64,000 nucleotides of DNA, from the NCBI GenBank assembly GCA_964036665.1, contig OZ038526.1, forward strand, positions 29,140,001 to 29,204,000. Reading direction: 5' to 3'. Positions 32,691-43,985 of this stretch are shown here, piece after piece (position 1 is the stretch's first letter; each line of letters opens with the position of its first letter). Below the pieces are notes generated by a model. The model was not told where the DNA came from. It searched no databases and saw only the letters and a list, made by a program, of their open reading frames with translations. Source of the DNA: Gordius sp. MW1 (Eukaryota > Nematomorpha > Gordioida > Gordea > Gordiidae). The translations under genes and the position numbers were made by a program.

Positions 32691-34424
32691 TATTTAAAGC
32701 CTATATATAGACGTGGTTCACGACAAACATATTTTTTCAAAATCTATAAAGGTTAGACTAGGTTTAGGTTTATTGAAATTTAGATAAGTATAATTTTTAC
32801 ATGGTTATTATTAATATCTGTAACGTGTATATATTGTTTATTCGACTAAAAAATTACTATCTAATATTACAAAATGCAGAATGAAAGTTTTTGTATACGG
32901 TCTCAGGCTCGGGTTTTGTGCTTAGGGTTTATATATTTGTAACGGGAGGGCTGATTGACATAGAGATACCCATTGCAGGCCTCTAGATACGCATGCTTAG
33001 ATGAAAGTCAGGGGTAAACAAAGGAAAGAAGATTTAAGATTTGGGAGCCCAAAACTAATATGGAGTTAAAAGGTACGAGTGGGAGCGAATTTTGAAAAAG
33101 AACTTACCCAAAGGAATAGTTGATAATTAATTTTTAAAAATGGCTATAAACATTTTTTAATCGCAATTGACCCCTTCCCACTAATTTAAAATTTAAGTTC
33201 GGCCCACCCAAGGTAAAAATGCTAGCTACGCCACTGCGAGGTACATATGTAGTTTAAAATTAAAACATATATATATATATATACATGTATATATATATAA
33301 TATGGTAATATTAGGTTAAAATTTACGATTTAGATCGAAAAATGATTATAAACAAGGTGGAGGGAGAGTTTTAAAGCTATTACGCTGTACGAAAAAATAT
33401 TTTTATAAGGTAGAATTAAATCTATTTTAAATTATTAGTTGGCTAGGGTTTGCTTTGACCGGTCTCAAGCGGCCCATTTGTTTTATTAATTTTGCGAGTG
33501 TTGGGCAAATAGATGTCAGTAAGCATTAAGGACTTGAGAGCCAATTTTGTGATAGGGCGTTAGGAGAATAATATTTATATTTAGATTAGGTTTATTTAAG
33601 AACCGACTAAATAAATAGAAAATATATAATATCTGCCAAGTAATATTTGTATAACCTACATATTTTTATAGTTAAATGTTTATACAATAATATTTTATCT
33701 AGCATTGTTTAAATAAAATTTGAGTGACAGCTATTCCCTTGCAAACATATTATTGTATAAACCTAAATAAACCAAATGTGTCTGTCATGAGATTAGAGCA
33801 GGCGCGTAGCCAGGATTTTCTTAAAGGGGAGGAAAAATTTAAAAAAATTTTGGACACTTTTATTTATAATGTAACAAAGCGTGCAATATATGCGAAATTT
33901 CAAGGCGCTCTATAACCAGCTTTGGAAAAATCTTTTCTCTTCATTAATCAGAGCATTTACTATCGCTTTTACACCTTAAAAAAGGACATGGACCTTATGC
34001 AAGTTATTCAACTGGCAGTAAATATAATCATTTAGGTAAAATCAAATAATGGCGGAAACCAGTAGCGTAGGGAAGAGGGGGGGGGGTTTGGGTTATGACC
34101 CCCCATTGACAAAAAAAAGTGAATTTTTTTCAAATTATACGGGAAAAATATTAATAGGAGTCTTGTGTGTATTGCGCATACAGAAATAATAAATTATCTT
34201 AATTAATTTGATATTTAATTTTAGATGAAATCTACTAATTATAACATTATTTATACAAAAAATTTATGTCCCGAGTGTGTGCTTTCTAATAAGAAGAAAT
34301 TTAATTCTTAATTATTTCTCTAAAAAACTATCTCAACCTCTAAATTAAACGAGGAAGATGCTGATACAAGCCAAATTTTAGCAGCGGGGTGAACTTCGGG
34401 CCGGTGTAGGGTTGTCAGATTCAA
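32691..34424. other. AT-rich sequence with a TA microsatellite and MITE scraps
   Basis: A TA/TG microsatellite at about 33,268-33,300 and single ends of CGTAGCC-type elements at about 33,226-33,238, 33,803-33,822 and 34,063-34,090 (G tract). No gene recognised. Confidence 0.4.
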
Positions 34425-36013
34425 GTATTGTCAGATTCAAGTGCGTAATAAAACGCACTAATTGGCTACAAGCGTAAAAGTAAACAAGATCACGGGATTT
34501 TCGCCACATCGCCATTGGTTATGAACTTTATACAGAACAATTGAACGCGTAGAAAACACTCGTTAGGAGAATAATAAACAAGTGTTGCCAGATTCAAATT
34601 TAAGTAAGAAATTTATTGATACATGCAATATAATTTATTGTTAGTTACAATTTCTTCTATAAAAGATTCAGAAATTCAGATTATTATATTTGATTTTGGA
34701 ACATACAGAATTTATTACTTTTTACAAATAAAATAACATCACTTAAGAAAGTAATAAAAAGTTATTGTTAATTACAATTTCTTTTATAATATTCTTATTC
34801 AGTTATGCCTAGTCTTTTTGCAGATGGCATTTATCAATACCCTGCACCTAATATCATATCTGATAAATTTGATATCCAGCAAAAATGTTATTTAAAAAGA
34901 AAGGCCAAACAAAAAATGGGCATTGTTGTAAATTAATCATGATAAACTTTTTTTTTAAATTAGTTCATGCTGTTCCAATGTGGTCACATATTGCTGTATA
35001 TGACTCCCAAACTTAATATGACCTGCTGTTTATTTGGCTTCCCAAAAGTAAAAGATTAATTATAAGTTAATTGTTTTTATAGGGACTAATTAAGGTGAAC
35101 TGGTATAAAACATTGCTTCACCTCTGCCTATCACTTTCAATCTAATGGTTTAGTCAAGCAACCAATATCAATCATACCTGGGCTGTCAATTCACCCTCTT
35201 ATCCAAAATTATCATCATTTGAGATATATGTTTTAGCATTATTTTATAAACAATTGTTTTTAAATATTGTATTGTTTTCTTTGTTCCAGAATGTTAATAA
35301 AGCTACTTTGCAATTCATAAACATTTGTTTGAATTGTATAAACTCTTTGTAAGAATATAACATATAAAAAATAAAGCAACAATACCCTTTAATATAATAA
35401 AACATAATTCCTAACCTAAAGAATGATCATATCATAAAAATAAATTGGTTGAGCAATTTAATTATAAATTACACATTTTAAGAAATAGGGGTCAAAATTT
35501 GTTAATTTTTTCTAATCCATAAAAAAGGATTCATCATAAATAAGTAGCTATATATATTAAATTAAATTGATATATTTAATTTAATTCAATTTTGAATTTG
35601 TTTAAAAAATTAAAAATGGCTGTATAACATATAAAAAATAGGGTCAAAAAATAAATTTTTAAACAAATTAATAAAAATTAAGATTCATTATAATTATGCA
35701 ATTTAAACTATTGTCTTAGTACCCTTTAATATAATAAAACATAAATAATTAAACCTAAAGAATGATCATATAAAAATAAATTGGTTGAGCAATTTAATTA
35801 TAAAATACACATTTTAAGAAATAGGGGTTAAAATTTGTTAATTTTTTCTAATCCATAAAAAAGGATTCACTATAAATAAGTAGCTTTATATGTTTAAGTA
35901 TAATTGATATATTTCATTTAATTCAATTTTGAATTTGTTTACAAAATCAAAAATGGCTGTCAATCATGACATATGTCAATCAAAGTCAGATTGACAATTG
36001 AATCTGACAATAC
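34425..36013. mobile_element. TIR element GTATTGTCAGATTCAA, non-coding
   Basis: GTATTGTCAGATTCAA at 34,425-34,440 faces its complement at 35,998-36,013 with one mismatch at the outermost base; an extra half-copy of the end lies at 34,412-34,424. The 1.6-kb body has no coding frame but contains a direct duplication of roughly 240 bp (about 35,380-35,600 and 35,720-35,960, both with GAATGATCATAT and AAAAAAGGATTCA). Part of the left end (34,447-34,515) is the reverse complement of 43,475-43,545. No target duplication was found. Confidence 0.6.
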
Positions 36014-36022
36014 GTGAATATG

Positions 36023-36503
36023 ATAACCTGACACCGGGCTCGGGCAAATTTAATAAAACAATCTGGCTCGGGTCGGGCCTGATGAGGCTGCCCGACCCGA
36101 GGCAATAGCCCGGCCCGATATGACTTAAGCAAGCTAATCTTTTATAAAATATGATTTGAACAAACTCAACTCGATATTAATTTTATCTCGTACACCATAC
36201 ATAATATAGCTTCCAAGCTTCAGGTTTTCCCCTGTTAATAATATTTTGACCTCAATTGAAAATCTTACCCTGGTATTTAAATATTTTTATGGTAGCTAAG
36301 CTATTACTTTATAAATTAATAAAGAACTGTTAGATAAAAAATATTAGTAAAATTTCCAGTTTTAAATTATTAGCTGAATAAATTGTAGCTAGTGAAAATG
36401 AAAATTTAATTCAAACTCATCCTAGTTATTAATTACGAGTAATAACAATTTAATGCATTATATATTTTTATTTATATACTAGCTGTGCCCGGTGTCAGGT
36501 TAT
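36023..36503. mobile_element. ~480-bp MITE with ATAACCTGACACCGGGC inverted ends
   Basis: A perfect 17-bp inverted repeat at 36,023-36,039 and 36,487-36,503. The left half carries a CCCGA-rich block (36,030-36,125). The right end overlaps a Helitron-like ACTAGCTGTGCCCGG terminus at 36,479. Confidence 0.6.
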
Positions 36504-36960
36504 ATTGCTGAATCGTAAAAAAGTTAAACAGGTCAATCAGAATTTGATTGACATATGTCTAAATTGACTGGTATTTTGAAATTTGTAAACAAACTTTAAA
36601 TGGATAATCTTGTGATTGACAGTTATCCATATAGTTATATTAACTTTTGACATTTATATATAATAAGCTATTTTGCAAATCATTTCTATGATTACTCCAA
36701 AATATTATTAGTATATACATAACAAATATAGTGTAAATAAAAACAAACATAGAAAACACATATCTGAAAATTTTGTTTGCATGTACTTATTATTTCCTTG
36801 GCAAATAAATAACAAACAATTTCGACCTTAATGCTAAATTCGAAACATGTGGCTGCTGTGAATGATACAAACTACCTACTTTTTTTTTGCATTGTTATTT
36901 GTTTATTATACAAAAAATTACATACACGACTAAAAAAAATATGAAAACGCGCTATAACTA
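36504..36960. repeat. Dispersed AT-rich repeat shared with 40.1-40.4 and 43.1 kb
   Basis: AACTTTAAATGGATAATCTT, CATTTCTATGATTACTCCAA and AACATAGAAAACACATA recur in the same order at about 40,080-40,400 and, in part, at 43,137-43,250. It is non-coding. Confidence 0.6.
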
Positions 36961-36998
36961 AACGGATGGCATTTCCGTGTATGGAAATCGTGTTGGAT

Positions 36999-39290
36999 TT
37001 AACAATATCCATTGTGATCTTTTGCCTGATATAAAAGTACTCTTTCAAATCTAAAGAGACGCTGGAGATCGCTTTTCCAATTTGTCAGGAGAGCGAGAGC
37101 TTCAGCGCCTGAATTTCCAATTGTGGTTGCCACTAAGGGAGTGAATATTTTGTCCGCGAGGGAAGAATATTTGGCTGTCTTCCTATTCTCTGCACTGACT
37201 ATAAGGTCGGGAGAGGAGGTGGATGGGGCAAATATGTCGACCGTGGTGAAGTCCCAAGTGAGATTCAGTCCACGGGACCATGGGATGAGTGTGACCCCGT
37301 CCGGTCTTTTCCCATGGGTGATGCTAAGGCCGACCGGCTCCAAGGTGTTTGGGTAGCCAGCCTTCCTAAGGTACTGGCCGATGATTTTGTTGATAGCCGT
37401 GTGCCTGGGGTTGCGGCCTTTGCTGTATTTGCAATGGAGGGGATGATGACCATTGGGTTGAACCTGCTGTTTGCAGAGATCGCATACGAAAGGGGATACT
37501 ATGTCACATCCGGAGGCCTATTGCTATGCGTAACTCATCCCCAGACATATGGAGTCCCAAATTCCTGCTCGGGATAGCTTCGAGCCATTTGTAACCGCTC
37601 TTGGAAGAGGCCCAATTGAAAAGGAGTTTTCCCTGAGATAGTTCGTTCGAAGAAAGAAAAGCTACGGAACGTGCTATTAGGGGAAGATCCCATTCCTTTT
37701 GGGTCACACCAAGTGGTCGTTTGGCTGACTCGAGCTTGTCCGCGTCCCACCTGTGTAGAGCCTCCTGGAGGTGCGGGTCTGGGAGGTATGTCATGGGAGA
37801 GATAAGGGGGTCGGTACTCATGCGCGAAGATATAAAACCCGCTAAAGCTATCTGTTGCGGAGATCGAATCCCAATTCCCCCACTCTTAGAAGGGAGGGAT
37901 GCTTGGAGCCATTGGACTGGAGTAAACTTTATATTTAAGCAGTTTTCAAAAAGAGTCTGAATGTTTGGTTCGATTAAATTTAATTGCTCTGGGCAGCTAA
38001 AGATAGGTGAGGCACGCAAGGCGTGATTTATTTTCGGGATTAGCAGAAAATTTTTAGTAAAAAAAATGCATGATGTGGGGTTAGTTTCTGCAAGGTGGGT
38101 TTGACAGCCTCTATGAAAGTTAAAAATTTGTCCAGAAAGCGTTGGGAAGATATGGGCCCACCCAGCGGTGCGCCTAGGTGGCTGAACTGGTCGAGAGTAA
38201 GGACGGGAAAGGGGAGTGTTGAGGGATCTATTGAAGGATCCCTGCTGTATACTTCACATTTTAAGTGGTTGAGTTCGAGGCCAATTGAATCTGAAAAGGA
38301 TTCAATAATCGGCGGTATTTTACCAATTTCACTCGTGGGGCCCACCAAAAATCCGTCGTCCATGTCCCATAGGTTGCAAGAAAAGCTTCCTGTGGTAGAC
38401 AGTTTCTGGATGATCCCCTGTATAGCTAGGCAAAATAGAGCTGGGCTTAGGGGATCGCCTTGCTGTATCCCACTAGAGGAGTGTATTATCTTGTCCCCAA
38501 ACAGTAGAAAGGATGGGGCTCCATAGCTATTGAAGGGGTAGGAGTAAAATTGGGGATAAGCTTTTTGAAAGGGTGCGAGAAACGCCGCCCTATTGACGCC
38601 GTTAAAGGCGTTTTTAAAGTCTAGTTTTACTAACAGATCTGTCTGGGTGATGCTTCGAAAAGAATTTGGGCCGTATGGGCGGCTGCTTCGCATCCTCCCT
38701 TGATTCCGAAGCCTAATTGGTTGGGGAGAAGGGAACACGCCAAAGAGGCGCAATTTTTATTGTGATTAGTTTGGAAGCAATTCTCCGTAAAACTGACCCA
38801 ATAGCGATGGGACGAATTGAGTCGCCAGGTTTATTAAAGGCCAACAGTTTTCCTCCAAAAAGAATTTGGGATATTTCTGAAGAGAATTGGCCCCTTATTA
38901 TAATGTTGCTGAGGTGTGTTAGATTAGTGAGTAAGCTTTGTGAGCCGCTTATGTAGGGCTTAATTAGGTCCTGCATGAAAATGGGGCGAATTCCATCTAG
39001 ACCTGCTGCTGAATCTTTTTTAAAAGAATTTATTGCATTTGTAACTTCTAAAATGGTGAAGTCGATGATTGGAGTTGGTGGGGTTTCCTTCAGTGAGGGG
39101 GTTAAAGCTTCACCCTCAGGGTGTTTGGCGAGAAGGAGATCGTATAGAGCATTGGTGGGGGGTGCGATCAAATCAGAAGAACCCAGAATACGGAGAGCTG
39201 AGTTAATTTCCAAAGCATTGATTTTGTTTGCTATTGCCTTAGCTCTTAAATCTAATGAAGGCTTAGGCTTATGCGGCTCCTTTACTTCTT
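36999..39290 (-). pseudogene. R2-type endonuclease retrotransposon, copy B
   Basis: The best preserved copy. It includes LRILGSSDLIAPPTNALYDL, SFKKDSAAGLDGIRPIFM and IRPIAIGSVLRRIASKLIT, then RT motif A (LLVKLDFKNAFNGV), motif B (SSGIQQGDPLSPALFCLA), motif C (CNLWDMDDG), the thumb/linker (GGIGIRSPQQIALAGFISSR), the C-x-x-C...H-H...C knuckle (about 37,470) and the nuclease (KRPDGVTLIPWSRGLNLTWD). Both RT catalytic Asp residues of motif C and the R-P-D of the nuclease are present. Frame changes near 38,720, 38,030, 37,500 and 37,330 break it. The 5' zinc-finger region is not evident, so it may be 5' truncated. Confidence 0.88.
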
Positions 39291-40409
39291 ATCTGATTGT
39301 TAATACGAGGAAAACCATGTTACCATATTACACCTCTACACAAGCAACAACATCAACTACCGAACGTAAAAATGTTCCACTGCCCTGCCAATGGCCCAAC
39401 TACAAAACATATCTCAAATTAATCAACATCACATGACCTCTTGCAACGAGCAAGGAAGGCGTTCGACAAAGCAATAACACTTACTACCAAAGTTCTAACC
39501 AATACTGACCGATTGAACTGAGAGAAGAATGCGTTTCCAAAATAGAAATGTCTGCTCCAAATCTACTATTATATTGGATAACACATCAACTCCCAATCAT
39601 CACTCACACCTCGGTCACCACACCAGCAAACACTAAAACATTGGCCAACTAAGCATTTTAACTTTCATTTTTAGCACTCCTTGCAAATAGGAGGGGATTT
39701 TTATGGTTACTGCAAAAACGTAACCTTTTTCAAATATTAACATAACCTTTATTATTTGAATATATTAACCCGATCATTGGTTACCTATTCATACAACTTA
39801 ACCTTTATTATTCGAGCATTCACAAACCTCACTATTCATATATCTTAAAGATATTAACCTCACTATTTCACCACTCAACTCGCTACATGTGTATTCAAAT
39901 CAAACAAACACGATGTTTTTACTAAATTTTATTCACTTAAATCACTTTTCTTTTGGGTTATAATAAATAATAAATAGTAAAAATTTAATCTTCTACATAC
40001 TTACTTATACTTTATAATAAATTTTTTTGTTAGTTTTTTGACTTTCATATAAATTTTGAGTGACAATTTAAGAGTAACATAAGATTATAAGCTATTCTGC
40101 AAACCATTTCTATGATTACTCCAAAATTTTATAAACAAACTTTAAATGGATAATCTTGTGATTAACAGTTATTCATATATAGTTATATCTAAAACTTTTG
40201 ACATTTAAATATAATCTATTTTGCAAACCATTTCTATGATTACTCCAAATTTTATTATTAATATATATATATAACAAATATAATGTAAATAAAAACAAAC
40301 ATAGAAAACACATACCTAAAAAATTCGTTTGCATGATATACTTATACTTTATAATATATTTTTTTGTTAGTTTTTGACCTCCATATTAATTTTGAGTGGC
40401 TATTTAGGA
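39291..40409. other. AT-rich sequence, including the dispersed repeat of 36.5 kb
   Basis: No gene seen. The dispersed AT-rich repeat occupies about 40,060-40,400, partly duplicated in tandem. Confidence 0.4.
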
Positions 40410-40414
40410 GTAAC

Positions 40415-41027
40415 TGTAAAGTCTGGCGACCGAGTAAAAAGGGCTGAGCGAAGGATTTAAAATAACTTTATTTACGCTAATGCGACTAAATATTTACAAT
40501 TATAAAGACGATTTACAATTAAAATAATTGGCGACGGTAAAACTGAAATGTTTCGTAAAATTACAATAAAAGGGGAAAGATGTAGGGATTGGGGACAATT
40601 ACAAGGATTTAGGATGAGTACAAAGTTTTGGAAAAATTTATAAGGACTGAATTATTGACATGGGATTTCGCTTTTATAGCTGTTGAATCTTCCCAGGGTG
40701 GTGGACTTGATTGAACGAGCAATGTACGGGAAATCTTCAGACGGGGCTGCAAAAATGAGTTCCATATGTGGCTGGGTTAAAAATTAAAATAAAAAGTAAT
40801 TAAAAAAAGAAAGCGTCAAAGAAAATTAGCCACTTCCGCGTCTAGGTTAACCCGCGGTAAAAATGCCTTCCTTTGACCAATTCCTTTTTTTAATTATAAG
40901 GATTGCACGTTCTTTAACCCTTTTACATTAATATTAATAAAATAAATCTAAGTAAGATCAAAGTATACCGCGGACATTAAAACGCGATATACCAACATAT
41001 GGTTACGTGGTATACACGTATACCACA
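40415..41027 (-). repeat. LTR type 1 (TGTGG...TTTACA), 613 bp
   Basis: On the minus strand it begins TGTGGTATACGTGTATACCA directly after a polypurine tract and ends GACTTTACA at the target duplication. The start forms a 9-bp inverted repeat, GTGGTATAC / GTATACCAC. An AATAAAG polyadenylation-like signal lies near 40,470. No second copy is present in the window. Confidence 0.6.
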
Positions 41028-41200
41028 CCTTTCCCTTTTATTGAGAAGTCGAAGGGCCAGGGCTGTCCAAATTCAGGGTGTCCATAATCACCCCGGACTC
41101 CAGCTCTGTGATATCGTTGGGTTGGGTTGTCTTTCCCAAACCGGTTTTTAATTTTAAGCACATTGGGGGCAGGTGTTTGGCCTTACACCCCCAACACTAA
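41028..41200 (-). pseudogene. Gag C-terminal zinc knuckle upstream of LTR type 1
   Basis: Reads CWGCKAKHLPPMCLKLKTGL and ends NLDSPGPSTSQ-stop just before the polypurine tract. C-x2-C-x3-H-x4-C is a knuckle, and the same segment (CWGCKRRHLPPMC) occurs at 49,000-49,040. A gag-type end so close to the polypurine tract implies an element with no pol gene after gag, or a deletion of it. Confidence 0.6.
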
Positions 41201-41664
41201 TATCGCATTCCTGAGAAAAGGAATATGATTTGCGAATTTTGAAGGAAGGGGGAATTATCAGGCTTGAATTGGGGGAAATATTGGGCCATAAAAAGATAAA
41301 CTATTGGGGGATGGCCGGGCTTAAAGCCACTAAATAAAGATAACTTTACCGCTCTACATTTCGCCAATCTATTTTATTCCAAGAAAAATTATATTAATGT
41401 ATCAATCTCCTTACTACAAATTACTCATCCGTATTCATGTTGATAAACAATCATATTAGGAAGAAATAAATAACACAAACGTATAAGCGCGTCGGGGGGG
41501 GGGGTAACATACGCGTACTAGAAATTAAATGTAAAAGAATAATAGTCTACGCTATGAGTGTACAACGTGTAAGATCAAAAGAATTGTACCGCGTGTTGAA
41601 CTCTTAACTTTTGAATAAGATGAGGTGGGAAGATATCTTCATCTTCGTATCTCCGGATACGATA
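41201..41664 (-). repeat. LTR type 2, left copy
   Basis: 464 bp, near identical to 42,670-43,131 except for the length of a G tract (about 41,492) and a few bases. On the minus strand it begins TATCGTATCCGGAGATACG and ends CAGGAATGCGATA, giving short TATCG/CGATA inverted ends. Confidence 0.85.
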
Positions 41665-42578
41665 CCTTTCCCTTTTAAAAGTCGAAGACTTAATGTATTT
41701 TCGATAGAGTTCTAATTCTAAGAGCTCAGTGCAACTATCAAGGCGGCGTTATTAACATTATAAGTTTCAAACATCTGGCATCGAATACCAACTCTGGCCT
41801 TTGCTCACACGACGACTGATATATGTAAAAATCAGAGATAAAAAGGCAACGTCATGGCTAACGGATTTTTCTTCCAGCTCTGTGACTCACCTAGCAACAG
41901 CCTTGACAAAACTTATAATTAATATAGAGCGTAAACTGCCATCTTGAAAATTATCCTTTCTTGCCCGCGCGTAGACTGTCAAATAATAGTCAAAGAAGCT
42001 GCGGGGGGGGGTTTAAATATTGGTTAACAATATAATCGTCATATAATTAATATATGTAAATAAATCAAGTGTATATTCTGTCTTACAATAATATTTTAGC
42101 GGCACATTAAGAATTTAGGCCTTGAGAATTAGTTAGGGATGATTCTGCATAATTGATATTTTGATTTAAATCAGTTTCGGGATTTTCATTCTTTCGAAGA
42201 ATTCTGCCATCTGTTCTCAGACATATTGGAATCTCCACTGAATTATGTTTGCGGTTTAAATTTGGTAGCCAATTGTTCGAGGGAATTGTTTTCTTCCTCC
42301 GTCTCCCAATATTTCCGAATCATGGATTGGTTCGATTGTTTTACTGGAATAATTTTATCCAATATCCCTGCGCTGTGACGGTTGTTCAGGCAAACGGGAT
42401 GTTCCTGGAATAATTTTATCCGAATAATTTTATTCATTCCATTCAGAAGAAGGGGGGGGGGGGGGGGTGGCAATTTGAATTCCAAATTAATTTTTCTATA
42501 TAAATTATTTCCTTTTTCGTTTTGTAGAATAATTCCTGGTTTCCTCCTTCGGGCGTGAGTAGAATATCTGACACCAAA
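41665..42578 (-). pseudogene. Internal region of LTR type 2 element, non-coding or decayed
   Basis: About 0.9 kb between the repeats, with a primer-binding-site-like sequence at its 5' side and a polypurine tract at its 3' side. Only short frames remain (for example IPVKQSNQSMIRKYWETEEE around 42,290-42,350). No protease, RT or integrase motif is seen, so the element is non-autonomous. Confidence 0.55.
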
Positions 42579-43131
42579 TATCGTATTCCTGCGGCGCGGA
42601 ATAAATGAAAAAGGTTTCGGCGGAACACGATTTACAAATATTTGAAGGAAGAGTTATTAGGCTTGAAAATATCGCATTCCTGAGAAAAGGAATATGATTT
42701 GCGAATTTTGAAGGAAGGGGGAATTATCAGGCTTGAATTGGGGGAAATATTGGGCCATAAAAAGATAAACTATTGGGGGATGGCCGGGCTTAAAGCCACT
42801 AAATAAAGATAACTTTACCGCTCTATATTTCGCCAATCTATTTTATTCCAAGAAAAATTATATTAATGTATCAATCTCCTTACTACAAATTACTCATCCG
42901 TATTCATGTTGATAAACAATCATATTGGGAAGAAATAAATAACACAAACGTATAAGCGCGTCGGGGGGGGGTAACATACGCGTACTAGAAATTAAATGTA
43001 AAAGAATAATAGTCTACGCTATGAGTGTACAACGTGTAAGATCAAAAGAATTGTACCGCGTGTTGAACTCTTAACTTTTGAATAAGATGAGGTGGGAAGA
43101 TATCTTCATCTTCGTATCTCCGGATACGATA
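42579..43131 (-). repeat. LTR type 2, right (5') copy with duplicated end
   Basis: Matches the left copy over 42,670-43,131, then carries about 91 extra bases (42,579-42,669) that look like an imperfect second version of the LTR's own last ~70 bases (both run from AAGCCT to CAGGAAT-CGATA). The primer-binding-site-like sequence follows the outer end. Confidence 0.7.
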
Positions 43132-43136
43132 GTAAC

Positions 43137-43570
43137 ATATGATTATAAGCTATTTTGCAAACCATTTCTATGATTACTCCAAAATTTTATTATTAATATA
43201 TATATAATAAATATAATATAAATAAAAAACATAGAAAACACATATCTGGCATGGTGTAACATAAATTCTGTATGTATTCTGATATTAATACAAATATTAA
43301 CCTATGTAAAGGTTTTAGATAATTTATATATATTACGTATGGAGATTGGAATGTATGTAGAATGGAATAATATCCAAATCCTATGTTGAGATTTATAATG
43401 GCCTTATTTACACACACACAAATATCACGCGTTTTTTACTCTTTAAATTTGGCGTTAAAACACTCTTAACTAATGGCTATCTGGCGAAAATCACGTGATC
43501 TTGTTTACTTTTACATTTGTAGCCAATTCGTGCGCTTTATTGCTATGTTTAATTTTATAATTGTTGAATT
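43137..43570. other. AT-rich repeat sequence
   Basis: 43,137-43,250 continues the dispersed repeat interrupted at 40,410. 43,475-43,545 is the reverse complement of 34,447-34,515. No gene is credible here. Confidence 0.4.
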
Positions 43571-43985
43571 ATATAACCTTACACCGGCCAAGCGTTGCTT
43601 TGGCTTAGTCCCTTATAGTCTAAATAATTGGTACAAATTAATCTGTAAGAGAGTTTAACAACGCACTTTTTGACCTATAAAAAAAAATACCAATAAATAT
43701 TTAAAACGGTTTTAAATCTATTCAATCGTTAATAAATATACCTTTTCCTTTTTTATAAAACTATATAATATATATTTACATAATATAGCATTCTATTTTT
43801 TTAAATCATAAACTCCGTATTCTTCTTTTGTAATAATTGTTAAGCGTGACAAAGACGATCGTAGGATTGAGTGACAGATGCTAAAATATATATGGCATAT
43901 ACGCTATAAATAAATTTAACGCAATATACTTGCTTAAATGTTTGCGTTCACTAAGCTGCTAGAGTCAAACTTGATTAACACAATA

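Larger units (their letters stand above)
40415..43131 (-). mobile_element. Chimeric tandem LTR element with GTAAC target duplication
   Basis: Flanked by GTAAC at 40,410-40,414 and 43,132-43,136; the undisrupted relative of the target is visible at 40,070-40,085. On the minus strand the order is: LTR type 2 (43,131-42,579), a primer-binding-site-like TTTGGTGTCAGA (42,578-42,567), internal sequence, polypurine tract AAAAGGGAAAGG (41,676-41,665), LTR type 2 again (41,664-41,201), a gag end from a different element, its polypurine tract (41,039-41,028) and LTR type 1 (41,027-40,415). Two element types thus share one target duplication. Confidence 0.72.

Noticed and set aside
38095..38526. 143-residue plus-strand frame in copy B
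   Set aside because: Antisense shadow of the reverse transcriptase frame.
43473..43658. 61-residue frame near the Helitron end
   Set aside because: Spans a dispersed repeat and the Helitron hairpin; no protein similarity.
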